From positions 358,501 through 422,500 of the forward strand of contig JAVYIG010000066.1 of the NCBI GenBank assembly GCA_035222895.1: a stretch of DNA of 64,000 bases. The letters run 5' to 3'. The position numbers were made by a program, and so were the translations under genes. Under the pieces are notes generated by a model that saw only the letters and a list, made by a program, of their open reading frames with translations, was not told the DNA's origin and searched no databases. The number at the start of each line of letters is the position of its first letter. The stretch's first letter is position 1. Shown one piece after another: positions 10,490 through 21,803 of this stretch. The stretch is from Strongylocentrotus droebachiensis (Eukaryota; Echinodermata; Echinoidea; Camarodonta; Strongylocentrotidae).

Positions 10490-11075
10490 TTTTTGTCTCG
10501 CCTACAAGCAAAAAGCGAGACATAGGCGCCGCTTTTCCGGCGACGGCGGCGCTAACGGCGACGGCGTCAACATCAAAAACTTAATCTAAGGTTAAGTTTT
10601 TGAATTTTTGATATAATTTTCAAAGTTTAAGTTTTTAGTCAATGAAACTTAGACTATAGGGTTATCAAGTATTCCCAATCACGTGAGTAGAATTTCAGGT
10701 CACAAAGTTAAGGGCAAAGGTCATTTTAGGTCAACAAACTTAGACTTTGTTGTGGCATCAACATCAAGATTTTGAATTTTTAGCATATTTTCAAAATTGT
10801 TTGTTCAAATACCATGAAAATTGTACCCAAGGGTTATCAAGTATCACAAATCATATGACACAAATTCCAGGTCACAAGGTCAAAGCTCATTTTAGGTCAG
10901 TAGACTTGTATTATGTTTTCACAACTTAATTATATTCAGAGGATTTCATTTTTGGGGGCCTGCTAATGGGCCACCCTGCCTATAAATAATGTTCCAACCT
11001 CAATTTTTCATCATTTCGAATTGCATAATGCAGGCGAGACCGCCAAGAGCGTTTCCCTTGTTTTAAAACTATTGC
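10490..11075 (+). mobile_element. GTCTCGCC-ended repeat element, copy 1
   Basis: The left end reads TTTTTGTCTCGCCTACAAGC and continues with AAAAAGCGAGACATAGGCGCC, then a GGCGACGGCGGC-rich part. The other end reads GCAGGCGAGACCGCCAAGAG followed by CGTTTCCCTTGTTTTAA. A second copy lies inverted at about 11936-13386. The internal part contains repeated CAGGTCACAAAGT-type motifs. The superfamily is not recognised and no target duplication was found. Confidence 0.75.
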
Positions 11076-11089
11076 ACTTTTTCCTTTTT

Positions 11090-11310
11090 TTTAAGTGCCC
11101 CTTTTCATATCTATTATCTGGTCAGTGCCCCTTTTCAGGCGCAATAAGACTAGTACACCTCTTTTCACCTTTTGATAAATTCCCTTTTAACAATGATACG
11201 TGCCTCCTTTCCTTTCCAATACCAAAGGGACCTATCCCCTTTTCATAAATGCCCCTATCAAAAATTAGTGTCCCCTTTTCCTCTCATCATTAACGCGCCC
11301 CTAATTTCAA
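11090..11310 (+). repeat. AAGTGCCCC satellite, third segment
   Basis: The degenerate array resumes directly right of the GTCTCGCC element with CAGTGCCCCTTTTCA and related units, then fades out. Confidence 0.6.
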
Positions 11311-12122
11311 GCGACTAAGAGTAACTTCCCCCAAAGCTCGCTCGCATTTATAGATGATATAATTACGTTTCTTATTAAAGGTCTTTTCAGTCTTCCATTG
11401 TGAGAATGTGCTTATAATCCCATCAGGATTGGGTTTTCCCTCCTAATTTGAGGGGTAATGCCCCCCTCCGAAGCTGAAATTTTTGAAACTGGATTTGGTC
11501 AAACTCCCAATAGATAAATATCATTCACAATTCTCTTCAAGCAGTACGTGTAACTTCACCTTGCAAGCAGTATGTTTAATTTTTTAATCACCTTGTATAT
11601 TAGGCCCTGTATTTCAGCTCAAATTGTTTAGTGATTGTGGACAGGCGAGGCAGGAAAATAGAAAATTTGGCCTTCATACACACAACCACACCAGTGACAC
11701 CATGAAACGGAAACACTATTACAATGATTACCGGTACTGAAACATAGTTTTCAAACTACCAAGAAGAGGTAACCAGGAACCAAGGTATAATACAATGATG
11801 CAATTGTACCCATGTTGTAGTAGTACATGGTAGTAGTATGGATATCCCGCCTCTTCTTTTATGCACATCCTTTCCACTGCTATCGCAAGTTTTTAAAAAA
11901 GGGCCCAATGTCTGCATAACTAAGCAAGGTAGGAGTTAAAACAAGGGAAACGCTCTCGGCGGTCTCGCCTGCATAACGCAATTCAATATGATAAACCAGA
12001 ACGTCAATGACGTACATTGTAGTGCTCATCCGCATCTCGCAACAACAAATATCGTGGTACACTTTTGAACTGGTCAAAAAATAAAAATGTGATGCCCTGG
12101 AAGGGACATAATTTCATTTCAT

Positions 12123-12780
12123 TTGCATAAAGTACCATAAATAATCAATGGAGCAAAATCTCAAAATTCTGTGTAGAAGTTTAGTGTTCCAAATTTAGCT
12201 CTACCAGATAAGGCAAACCAAATCAAAATCGGTCAAGAAATGAGGGAGAAGAAGCAATTTTTGTTATTTTTGGAATAAATTTGCATAAATTACCATAATT
12301 AATTAATGGAGAACAATTTCAAAATTCTGTGTAGACCTTTAGTGTACCAAAGTTAGCTCTACGATATAAAGCAAACCAAATCAAAATCGGTCGAAATATG
12401 AAGGAGAAGAAGCATTTTTTGTGATTTTTAAATTATTTTTGGAATAAATTTGCATTATTATCATAATTAATCAATGGGAGTAAAATCTCAAAATTCTGTG
12501 TAGAAGTTTAGTGTTCCAAATTTAGCTCTACCAGATAAGGCAAACCAAATCAAAATCGGTCAAGAAATGAGGGAGAAGAAGCAATTTTTGTTATTTTTGG
12601 AAAAAATTTGCATAAATTACTATTATTAATTAATGGAGAACAATTTCAAAATTCGGTGTAGAAGTTTAGTGTACCAAAGTTAGCTCTACCAGATAAAGCA
12701 AACCAAATCAAAATCGGTCGAGAAATGAAGGAGAAGAAGCATTTTTTGTGATTTCAAATAAATTTGCATAAATTAGCATA
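12123..12780 (-). repeat. ~160-bp tandem repeat, four units
   Basis: Each unit starts with TTTGCATAAATTACCATAAT or a variant, contains CAAAATTCTGTGTAGAAGTT and AGCTCTACCAGATAA, and ends with GGAGAAGAAGCATTTTTTGT. Units start near 12123, 12283, 12447 and 12605. They are similar but not identical, so the amplification is not very recent. Confidence 0.85.
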
Positions 12781-12889
12781 GATAATGAATTTCACGATTC
12801 TGTGTACAAGTTTTAAATCCCCTTCCTAGCCCTATCATATGAAACAATCAGAATCAAAATCGGTTGAAAAATAACGAGGCATTTTGAAA

Positions 12890-13275
12890 ATCTTGATGAT
12901 GATGCCACAACATAGTCCAAGTCTGTTGACCTGAAATGACCTTTGACCTTGACTTTGTGATCTGAAATTCTACTCACATGATTGGGGATACTTGATTACC
13001 CTATAGTCCAAGTTTCATTGACTCAGAACTTATACTTTAAAAATTATATCAAAAATTCAAAAACTTAACCTTAGGTTAAGTTTTCGATGATGATGCTACA
13101 ACATAGTCCAAGTCTGTTGACCTGAAATGACCTTTGACCTTGACTTTGTGATCTGAAATTCTACTCACATGATTGGGGATACTTGATTACCCTATAATCC
13201 AAGTTTCATTGACTAAGAACCTATACTTTAAAAATTATATCAAAAATTCAAAAACTTAACCTTAGGTTAAGTTTT
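12890..13275 (-). repeat. 186-bp direct duplication
   Basis: Two consecutive copies, each with ACATAGTCCAAGTCTGTTGA, TGACCTTTGACCTTGAC, ACATGATTGGGGATACTTGA and CTTAACCTTAGGTTAAG. They are almost identical, so this duplication looks younger than the neighbouring 160-bp units. Confidence 0.85.
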
Positions 13276-13386
13276 TGATGTTGACGCCGTCGCCGTCGCC
13301 GCCGTCGCCGCCGTCGCCGCCGTCGCCGCCGTCACCGGAAAAGCGGCGCCTATGTCTCGCTTTTTGCTACGCAGGCGAGACAAAAA

Positions 13387-16300
13387 TGATGTAAAACATT
13401 AAGTATATCACACCAAAGCATCTCAATCTGACAGCACGATGTGTAGAAAAGTTAATGGTGTAGATAAATACACAAGAAATATGTTCATCTGGAGTCTAAG
13501 TCAAGCAATCATTTATAAAACTGAGGCTTTGCCAAGGCATCCATTTTAAGTATGCGTGTATAGGGCAAATAAGAAGTAGTCAAGTACTCAAGTTACCGCC
13601 TGTCAGCCAAGATCAAACTTTTGGAATATAAGAGTTTTGGGGAGGGGTCATCATTTATCAATATCTGTTTATTGATAATAATTATAACATTTGGGAATGG
13701 GCCTATGAGTATGATTTATATATTGTATATAACGAGCAACTGTTAATAAAAGGTCTGATATACCTTGGTGCGTGTGTGGACCACGGGGGAACCATCACAC
13801 TAAAGGATGTTGTATACTATTGTACAATATTATTGTTTCTCTGGAAAAAATTGCAATCATTGAGTCATAGGTAATTTTTTTTTTTTAAAGAAATCAGCAT
13901 GTTTTGATAATGTGTTTTATAATAAGGATGCAGGTCATGATACAATACATTCCCTGGAGACAAAAATAGTGCTCAGATTTAGCATAAGTATGCTTTGTTG
14001 AATTTTTTAAAGAAAAAAGTAATCTACAAATGGAAGTAGCAGATGAGGTCATTTGTTGCTTAATATTTGACCATCAATGTTATAATCTGTAAACATATTA
14101 GTTTGTTGTAAGAAAATGAATGAATTAAACATGTTTATTATCTTATATACAGTATTCCCTTCATATCTTTTCTTTTTAGTGTGCATATATGGTTGGATAA
14201 ATGGAATCATATGTGGAAAAAATCTGGAAACAGAACGTGAGAGTTCAGAGAGAGCAAAAGAGAAAGGAAAGGAAATGAGAGAACTGTTTAATGGTGAGAG
14301 ATGTGAAAATGAGAAATTTATAATGCAGTGAGATAGGGAGAGAGAGAGAAAAAAAAGAAAATCCATCTTATAAATGCATTAATCGCCTCGCCGCTATGCG
14401 GCTCGTGGGCGATGCTCTGCATCGTCATAGGGTCAACCCCACCCCCCCCCCCCTTAGCAAAAAGCTAGATCCGCCCCCCTGATAGGCCCTGACAATGAAA
14501 TCTGGAGAACATACAGATTCACGAGGGCTGGACTACTCGGTCTCGTGGATCAAATAATGAAATAATGGAAGTTATTATAAAAGTATGTTTTTCTCTCTTG
14601 TTATGATAATTGGAGAAAAAAACCCTGTTAATTAGATTATATTAGTTTTAGCTTCAACTGCTTGATATTAATATGCATGTGGGCACAAATAGCAGCAACT
14701 GCGGTAAGTGATATATACGGTACTCCTTGAGCTGCGGTAAATGATCTTATTGTATATGCCACTTACTCGTTTTCCATAGACCTGTGCACAAATGTTATCA
14801 TATAATGCTATTTAAAAAAAAATCAATAGGATTGTGTACAAATTGAATATATTATGCCATTCTTTCCACTTAACTTCACGTTATTCAATATCCGTGTCAT
14901 TCAAACAATACAGGCAAACATTCCCTGATGTCATTAAGTTTACATCAATCTATCTTGCTTCTCTCCTTATAAACAAGCCATCTTCATTGGAATTCACATC
15001 CTGAATTCCAATGAAGATAGACACCTCTCTTGCATTGTACATGAAGTATCCATCCACTGATCTCCGCACGAAGTACCCTCAATTTTGCGCACAGAAAGCT
15101 CACACTAACCCGTAACCAAAACCACCCTGAAATGATGACAATATTTAAAAGATCAATTCATTTGTAATCAAGTGTGGATTTTAATTCATTTGATCCCTTG
15201 ATACTCTGGGTACGGTATACCGAAACAGGGGAGGGAGCAGCTTGTGGCGTGGAACCATAAGGACCAATGAGGTTCTTTTGGGACATAGTTAATATAAAAT
15301 TACCAAGCTAAAACCTACCCTAATACCAGTCACATAAATCAATGCTTAACCAAGTATTTGTTGCATTTTTCTCAATCATGACTTGTTGAGTTTTGTGCAG
15401 AAGTGCGACAATCCATTGATTGAGAATGTATAGCGAGTAGTCCAAATCAGGAGGGTCGCAAACTCCTTCTCAACCTCCATTGTTACATCTTGATTCCTGA
15501 AGAGCCTTGTGATTTGAGATGAACTTGGGAGAAGTTCCCACATTGTTTTGGAGGCACACGCTCCTTATGCTGACTGCTCCTCTTCAGCAACTACTACAGA
15601 CAAGTCCACTTGCATCTTTGTAACCAATTCCAATAAGCCAGCTGTTCATGAATAAAATGTTAATTGAAAGAAGAAAAAAAAAATCCAATATTGTTACAAG
15701 CACTTTAAGATCTAAAGCTGACATCACAAGTATATTTCTTTTTCTTCTTCTAGTAATCTTCAAAGGGCTATTAGTTTTATATAAATTCACTGTTTGCTCG
15801 ACAGGAGTACATTCCTTATTTTCCGTGCCAACGAGAGATCCCAGATTAAAATATTACTTCTCATTATGGTCTGAAATGAAATACCATATTGCCAAACATG
15901 TATTTTATTACTAATATACTACATGTCTGAGTAAAAGATGTAATCAAACATTCCGACCATTGTTTTAAAGACTGTCAATACTACTGGGCCAGAAGGGATT
16001 AGACCACCCAGCCAGGTCACTGACAGGTGGCTATCTCATCAACTCAGCTCTCAACTAACATAAGAAAGAGAGGATCATGGGGACCAACAGGCACCGATTG
16101 GGGAAGTTTTCTATATAGAGAGAGCAAGTACATGTAGCTACAAGTAGGACAGTGGGGCTTTAAGAATAGCAATTAGCATTCATAGAAATGGCATAGAATT
16201 TACATCCTTAAACTTTAAGTTGTGAAAACCCCATTTTGATTTGAGTGTAACTTTTGAGTTATTAACAACCAAAAGTTTCCAGTGATTTGTTTTTGTTTCA

Positions 16301-17712
16301 CTTTTAGTACACATATTTTTCTTTATCACACTTGCAGGTTCTGGGATATCTACAACAGGATATAGTCATATAAGATAATTAGATCTTGTACTGCTAGGCT
16401 GCCCCCCCCCCCCTCCCCCTCTATTATACGAGTGTGAAAAAAGAATACAATTCTTTGTAGCCTTTCTTAATCACTAATCAAAATTTTGAACTTCAGTTAA
16501 TGTTGTTTAAAGAATATATTGTGAAAGTGAGATGGATTGCAGGTGGCAAGGGTGTATTGGTTGAGAATTACAGGTAATAATTCATGCTCTACTATGAGCC
16601 AACTTACTTCACACACTATCATCTTGCAGCAGGGTAAGGCTTTTACAGAAATTGTAGAACTTGCAATGGGATGTACTTAAATATCAACTTTGTACAATAG
16701 CAGTATGTACATGTAGAAAGGAATTTAGGATAACCTGACTTTGGGTCTGCCAATGCTTAACACAAGCTTTATTTCATCAAGATATATGGTTATTGCTCAA
16801 GTTGTGATAGGGTTTTAGATTAGCTTTAGGGTTAATATTACGTTTAGCTATGGATCCAGGATTAAGATTAAGAATTCCTTTTGTGTTACAACATAACCAC
16901 TAAACAATAGAGCATGTCGTAAAAATCAGGTACACGTTTCACAAACTGGGGGTCAGCGTATTTTTAGTTTACTAATACAAAGGAAGATTTTTAAACTGCC
17001 AATGATGAGTATCAATACATACAGCTCCACCAGCACCTGGAAAATCTGATTGTACGACACTTGTTCCTCAAGACATTTGCTCAACATCAATTTCCTACAC
17101 TATTATCCAAATACTTAACTTCATCCCTGGATCCAACACTAGACCTAACCCTAACCTTACACCTAACCTCAATTCCAATTGCAACCCTCGGCCTATCCCT
17201 ACACATTTGACAAATAAAGCCTTGAGCAGTCGTTGCAGGAGCAAATGTTGGGTCACTCGAAATGCCATGACAGGCTCACTTGCTATGAATTTATCTGTTT
17301 CTTTACCAGATTTAAAAAAAACATTGTAATATTCATTATGAATTACCAGTCCATTGTGCTTTGCTCCTAATATGTCAGGCACAAAAGGCCATCGCTTTGA
17401 GGTAAGGGGCAGAACATCAAGACTGGAACCTCAAGGCACCCCATGATCTCTCAACAGGAAGCCCTCCTTCTCAATCCCTGGAACAGAATTATAAACAATT
17501 CAATAAATATTAACCAAATTTGAAATAAATAGCACTATTTAATATTTTAGTTGTCTTCAACGTTTACTTTTTCAGCAAAATTTGAAGGTCAATTATTATT
17601 TTGCTTGTCGTTCCTTTTCATGTATTGGACCCCCCCCCCCCCTTTCCCCCCTGCACATGAGCTTTAAATGTAAATTCTAAAAAGAGAAACACTTCAGCAA
17701 CGTGTTAGTAGA
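13387..17712. other. Spacer of the giant element, right part
   Basis: No confident gene. A perfect-stem hairpin lies at 14979-15020 (ATCTTCATTGGAATTC and its inverse around a short loop). Poly-C runs occur near 14440, 16402 and 17629. An exon-like block at 14180-14331 is described separately. Minus-strand frames at 17095-17382 consist of CCCTAACCT-like repeats and are not convincing. Confidence 0.5.
14180..14331 (+). CDS. Possible terminal exon in the spacer, unknown product
   Basis: Preceded by the acceptor TTTTCTTTTTAG. In phase 1 it encodes CIYGWINGIICGKNLETERE followed by a Lys/Glu-rich stretch and a TGA at 14329-14331. The phase fits the exon ending at 8770, which would give a small protein of about 90 residues. 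No AATAAA is seen close behind. This is a splice-phase argument only; the low-complexity C-terminal half lowers confidence. Confidence 0.15.
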
Positions 17713-17876
17713 CATGTGGATTCATACATAGCCATCCCATGAATACATACTTCTCAAACCAGCCCTTTGCAATTTTGCATCCCCTTCAGCTTGACCTTGA
17801 CCTCACCTATTTCAAAATTTTGTTTTACTTGAAAAAACTAAACAGATCAAGTTAGATCAAAAGTAAATATGTTTAC

Positions 17877-17986
17877 CTTCTCTTGTGGTGGTCTGTTTTC
17901 TCCAGGACATTCTTGTTTCAAGCACATACTCCAAGAAAGCAAGCATTTGGTACTGCATTAACTGCGACAAGTCTCTGTACATTTTC
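17877..17986 (-). pseudogene. Right-arm copy of the exon-like block, 2-bp shorter
   Basis: Inverse counterpart of 8659-8770 with the same acceptor and donor. It has lost AG from GTACAGAGAGACTTG, so the phase-0 frame used on the left shifts after about five codons and meets a stop. Read in the other phase it still encodes MYRDLSQLMQYQMLAF and the same downstream residues. Either the left or the right phase may be the original; one K-to-T substitution is also seen. Confidence 0.4.
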
Positions 17987-18549
17987 CTGTAAAAGAGAGG
18001 GGGGGAGGATTTAATTCTTAGAATAAAAGGAAATGAGCATGATCATTTAAATATTGATGAGCATTTGCAGAATTAACTGTTCTAGTTCAATTTGGATTTT
18101 CTCGTTACCAAAAGAGCTCTCCTTCATTATCTAACATTGAAATTTATATTCAATTTCTTGATCCAGATCTAGTTGATCTACAGTCTCTAGATGATCTAGA
18201 TCCATGTCTCGTAACTGTTCATTCTATCAAATAGAAAAAACACAAAATAGATATGGACCTAGATCTATATGTGACAGAGAAAACTTTATCGTGTTTACAG
18301 CAAACAAAAATTCAAAGATAGAGCCTAGAGTAGAGGCAAATAAGGCTAAGCCAACAAAGAGTTTAAGAAACACACAGGCACCACTATATGTACCCCTGTA
18401 TACAGTGTAGTCGAATTGGGGGGGGGGGGGGGGGGGGATCGTGTTTTAATTTGTTAGACAGCTACGAGACTCTGTACGACTACGAGTATCACATTCACAG
18501 GCACGCACGGATCCAGGGGGGGCCAAGCTGGGCTTGGCCCCCCCCCCCC

Positions 18550-19215
18550 CCCACCCGCAAAAAAAAAAAAAAAAAAAAAAAGAGAGAGAGAGAGAGAGAG
18601 AAGGAAAAGAAGGGAAAAAGGAGAGAAAGGGAAAGAAAGAAGAGGAAGAAGAAAAGAAAAGGGGGAAAAGAAGATCGGGGGGCCGAAAGGGCATTTGCCT
18701 CCCAGCTGTAACCTCTCCCCCTCCCCCCATCAAAAAATAAAAGAGAAGGAAGGAAAGGGAAAGAAAACAAGTAAAGAGGGGATAAAGGGAAGGAAAAAAG
18801 AGGAAGAAGAAAAGAAGGGGTATATCAGTTGTAATTTTCCCGCCAACAAGTTGTAGTTAGGGGGGGGGGGGGGCAAAGGCCCTTGCCTCCTCCTCTCTCC
18901 CCCCCCCCCCAAAAAAAAAAAAAAAAAAAAAGGAGAAGGAAGGGAAAGGGATAGAGGAGAGCTAAAAGGGAACAAAAAAGAGGAAGAAGAAAAGAAAAGG
19001 GTGATAAAAAGGGGATAACAGTTGCGATTAATCCCGCCAACAATGTGTGGATCGGGGAGGGGGCCAAAAGGCCCTTGCCTCCCCCTAGCAAACCTAAAAC
19101 AGAGAGTAGGAAGGGAAAGGAAAGGAAAATAGGAGAGAAAGGGAAAGAAAAAAAGAGAAAGAAGAAAGGTAGGGGAGATCAGTTACAATATTTCCCGCCA
19201 ACAAGGTGTAGATCG
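18550..19215 (-). repeat. Homopurine block, ~190-bp period (right arm)
   Basis: The inverse of 7743-8425: A/G-rich with runs of GA, A and G, and the motif TTTCCCGCCAACAAG or a variant near 18836, 19031 and 19190. The homopolymer lengths differ from the left arm, as expected of slippage or assembly uncertainty. Confidence 0.85.
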
Positions 19216-19484
19216 GGGGGGGGGGGGGGGGGGGAGGGGCACTGGCGTACTGATGGGGAAGGGGGCTGTGGGGGGGGGGGGGGTGACAGATGCCCCCCCA
19301 AATATAATTCAAACGTGGTTTATTTCTAATTCGATACCAGTGATTACCGGTGATTTACAAATGTTGCTGAAATGACATAATTTTCTGAGATTTTTCCTCA
19401 ATGTTTAATAAATTATACTTTTTAATGCATTTGTGGGACAATGGCAAATTCATAAAGAAAGAAAGAATAGTGACGCCAATTAGT

Positions 19485-19885
19485 GTCCTGCCAGTGTCAC
19501 AAATAAGGTATCATAATATGTTCATCTGACCATAAACCCCTGAGCTTCCGGGGCTCTGTCCCCTGAACCCAACCAATGGCCATAAGGCAGGCCCCTGGAT
19601 GCTCATCTGACCATTATCTATCACCTAAAAACCCCACATCAATTTGTGACCTGCCAGTGCAAGGTATAAAAATATGCTCATCTGAAGGTAATGTAATGTA
19701 TAAAACCCCTGAGCTTCTGGGGGCTCTGCCCCCTGGACCCCACACCAATTAATTTGTGTCCTGCCGGTGTTACAAATAAGGTTTCAAAATATGCTCATCT
19801 GACCGTAATTAAATGCCTATACCCCTGAGCTTCTGGGGGTTCCACCCCTTGACCCCAGCAGGTTCTTCGCCCTTAGACACCACGC
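19485..19885 (-). repeat. Tandem block, about three units (right arm)
   Basis: Inverse counterpart of 7081-7495, with CTGAGCTTCCGGGG or CTGAGCTTCTGGGGG in each unit. Sequence and unit order match the left arm. Confidence 0.75.
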
Positions 19886-20681
19886 CAATTTCACAACGCT
19901 CTACCTGATCGTAAATACCTCCCCCCCCCCCCCCCACCTACTTAGAGAAACGTTTAGCCGGGCCTGCATGTAAGAGTGGGGTGGTGCAGATTTTTTTGTC
20001 TCCCCCCCCCCCCCCCCCCCGTTTTTGCTCATTTCGCCACTCCACTGGTGTCACTATTACGTACAAATATTTGGCTTGCATAATTTCAAATTTGGGCCCC
20101 CCCCTAAGAAATCCTGGATCCGCGCCTGTTCACATGCATGTAGTCCAATTATTTACTGGTCTGTAGGCCTAGGCCTCAAATTTTCTACTCTCGTACTCGT
20201 CTAAGTACTATCTCGGTATCTGGTCCAAATTTTGGCGCTTGTTCACAACTCATGTCAACTGTGACCATGCTTTTTAGTGTTAGCTATTAACTTTCTTCTG
20301 ACCCAACTATGAAAGTATTTATTCAACAGTTGGACCTAAAAGTAACAAAAAGCTTGGATCATCGATGCAGCTACCGCTAGTGAAGTGATCTGCCTATAGA
20401 CCCTATAGACTCTACTCGTATCTAATTTTCAGAGAGGGTCTCGCCCGAAAGTTTGGGCCAAGGATCAAGGAGTGACGATGGCAGTCGAGCTGAAATATTT
20501 CTCACGACGATAAATAAAGAATCAAAAGTACGAGTGTACATTACTCCTAAATTCATCAGATATAACCATTTTAAACCACTTCATAATGTACAGACAAATC
20601 AGCAGATTCATACCTACAGCAGATATGCTTATAAATATGATTCAATTTACGAGATTTGAACGTAATTACAGCTGTACTCAC

Positions 20682-20733
20682 CATCAAACTTTTAAAGAAA
20701 ATCTCGAGCCCTCACTCTGTGTGGGTGACGTCA
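20682..20733 (-). promoter_or_regulatory. CRE-like site and possible first exon (right arm)
   Basis: Mirror image of 6231-6282: TGACGTCA at 20726-20733, then on the minus strand an ATG at 20684-20682 followed by GTGAGTAC. It would drive transcription inward from the right arm. Confidence 0.3.
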
Positions 20734-21044
20734 TACATTAAATGCATGCAGCGAAAGTCTTGTCTTCAGATCAGGCAATCGTACATAATAACTTCCATCA
20801 CAGATAGAAAAATTTCTTATTAAAATAATGAGGATGATTACAGTTATCAATCATTATACCCAAATCTGCATACAAATAAGAAGGAGAATAGTGATACAGA
20901 GACTTATTTACCGCACGTAGGATTTCTGATAAGAATGCACAAAGAACACAAAATGGAAAGGTGCCTGGAATAGAGGTAAATAATAGCAGTCAAGCTCATG
21001 AATATTCATATTATGGGCGTTACCAACCATTTAAATTTGCATAC

Positions 21045-21660
21045 ACAATCATTATTTAATATATAATGGAAATGCGCTTTTCATTATATATTATATAATG
21101 GAAATGCGCTGTTCATTATATATTATATAATGGAAACGTGCTTTTCATTATATATTATATAATGGAAATGCGCTGTTCATTATATATTATATAATGGAAA
21201 CGTGCTTTTCATTATATATTATATAATGGAAATACGCCTTTCATTATATATTATATAATGGAAATGTGCTTTTCATTATATATTATATAATGGAATGTAC
21301 TTTTCATTATATATTATATAATGGAAATACGCTTTTCATTATATATTATATAATGGAAATGTGATTTTCATTATATATTATATAATGGAAATACGCTTTT
21401 CATTATATATTATATAATGGAAATGGCTTTTCATTATATATTATATAATGGAAATGTGCTTTTCATTATATATTATATAATGGAAATACGCTTTTCATTA
21501 TATATAAATAATGAAAGTGTGAATTGTAATTATTTATAAATAATGGCAATTATATATATATAATGGAAATACGCTTTTCATTATATATAAATAATGAAAG
21601 TGTGAATTGTAATTATTTATAAATAATGAAGTATGAATTGTAATTATTTATAAATAATAA
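21045..21660 (-). repeat. 32-bp AT-rich palindromic tandem array (right arm)
   Basis: Inverse counterpart of 5300-5915, with units of GCTTTTCATTATATATTATA followed by TAATGGAAATG. Even the order of variant units resembles the left arm read backwards, so the two arrays have not drifted independently for long. Confidence 0.9.
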
Positions 21661-21797
21661 AAATATGTTAAGAATTATATACAAATAAAAATGTACATTT
21701 TCTTGCATTATATGTAAATAATGGTTATTATTTGTTAAATAATGATTATATAACATATAATTTGTCTAAATAATAAGTTTACAAACGGCGCCTCATA

Positions 21798-21803
21798 CAA
21801 TAG
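21798..21803. repeat. Target-site duplication, right copy (CAATAG)
   Basis: Directly follows the last base of the right arm (GGCGCCTCATA) and repeats the six bases at 5161-5166. The inferred empty site is TTTTCTGCCC-CAATAG-TATATCATC. Confidence 0.8.

Larger units (their letters stand above)
11936..13386 (-). mobile_element. GTCTCGCC-ended repeat element, copy 2 (inverted)
   Basis: It carries the same ends as copy 1 in reverse: TTAAAACAAGGGAAACGCTC plus GGTCTCGCCTGC at the left, and GGCGCCTATGTCTCGC plus GGCGAGACAAAAA at the right. It is longer because of two internal amplifications: four units of about 160 bases (12123-12780) and a duplicated 186-base block (12895-13270). A (GCCGTC)-type microsatellite lies at about 13284-13332. 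Confidence 0.75.
5167..21797. mobile_element. 16.6-kb element with giant inverted terminal repeats
   Basis: The outermost bases are TATGAGGCGCC on the left and its inverse GGCGCCTCATA on the right, flanked by the 6-bp direct repeat CAATAG. Arms of about 3.8 kb (5167-8926) and 4.1 kb (17713-21797) enclose an 8.8-kb spacer. In the outer 200 bases I found essentially one mismatch between the arms; the inner ends match closely with small indels. Tandem-repeat outer domains plus a unique inner domain recall the foldback-type TU elements described in sea urchins, but I cannot show sequence identity, and as I recall TU elements have a different target-duplication length. A 6-bp duplication is also known for Maverick/Polinton, Dada and IS3EU elements, yet no polymerase, integrase or transposase is visible and the ends lack the Polinton AG start. 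Probably non-autonomous. Confidence 0.8.
17713..21797 (-). repeat. Right arm of the giant inverted repeat
   Basis: The inverse of the left arm from CACATG at 17713 to TATGAGGCGCC at 21797. Corresponding parts: exon-like block 17877-17986, homopurine block about 18550-19215, tandem block about 19485-19885, CRE-like site 20726-20733, 32-bp array about 21045-21660. The main difference from the left arm is an extra segment at about 18190-18530, including a run of about 19 G and GGATCCAGGGGGG. Confidence 0.85.

Noticed and set aside
17095..17382. 95-codon minus-strand frame
   Set aside because: Much of it comes from CCCTAACCT-like low-complexity sequence. No splice sites or family match.
5167..21797. 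Maverick/Polinton identity for the giant element
   Set aside because: Size and 6-bp duplication fit, but there is no PolB, integrase, ATPase or protease frame, the ends do not start with AG, and the terminal repeats are far longer than usual.
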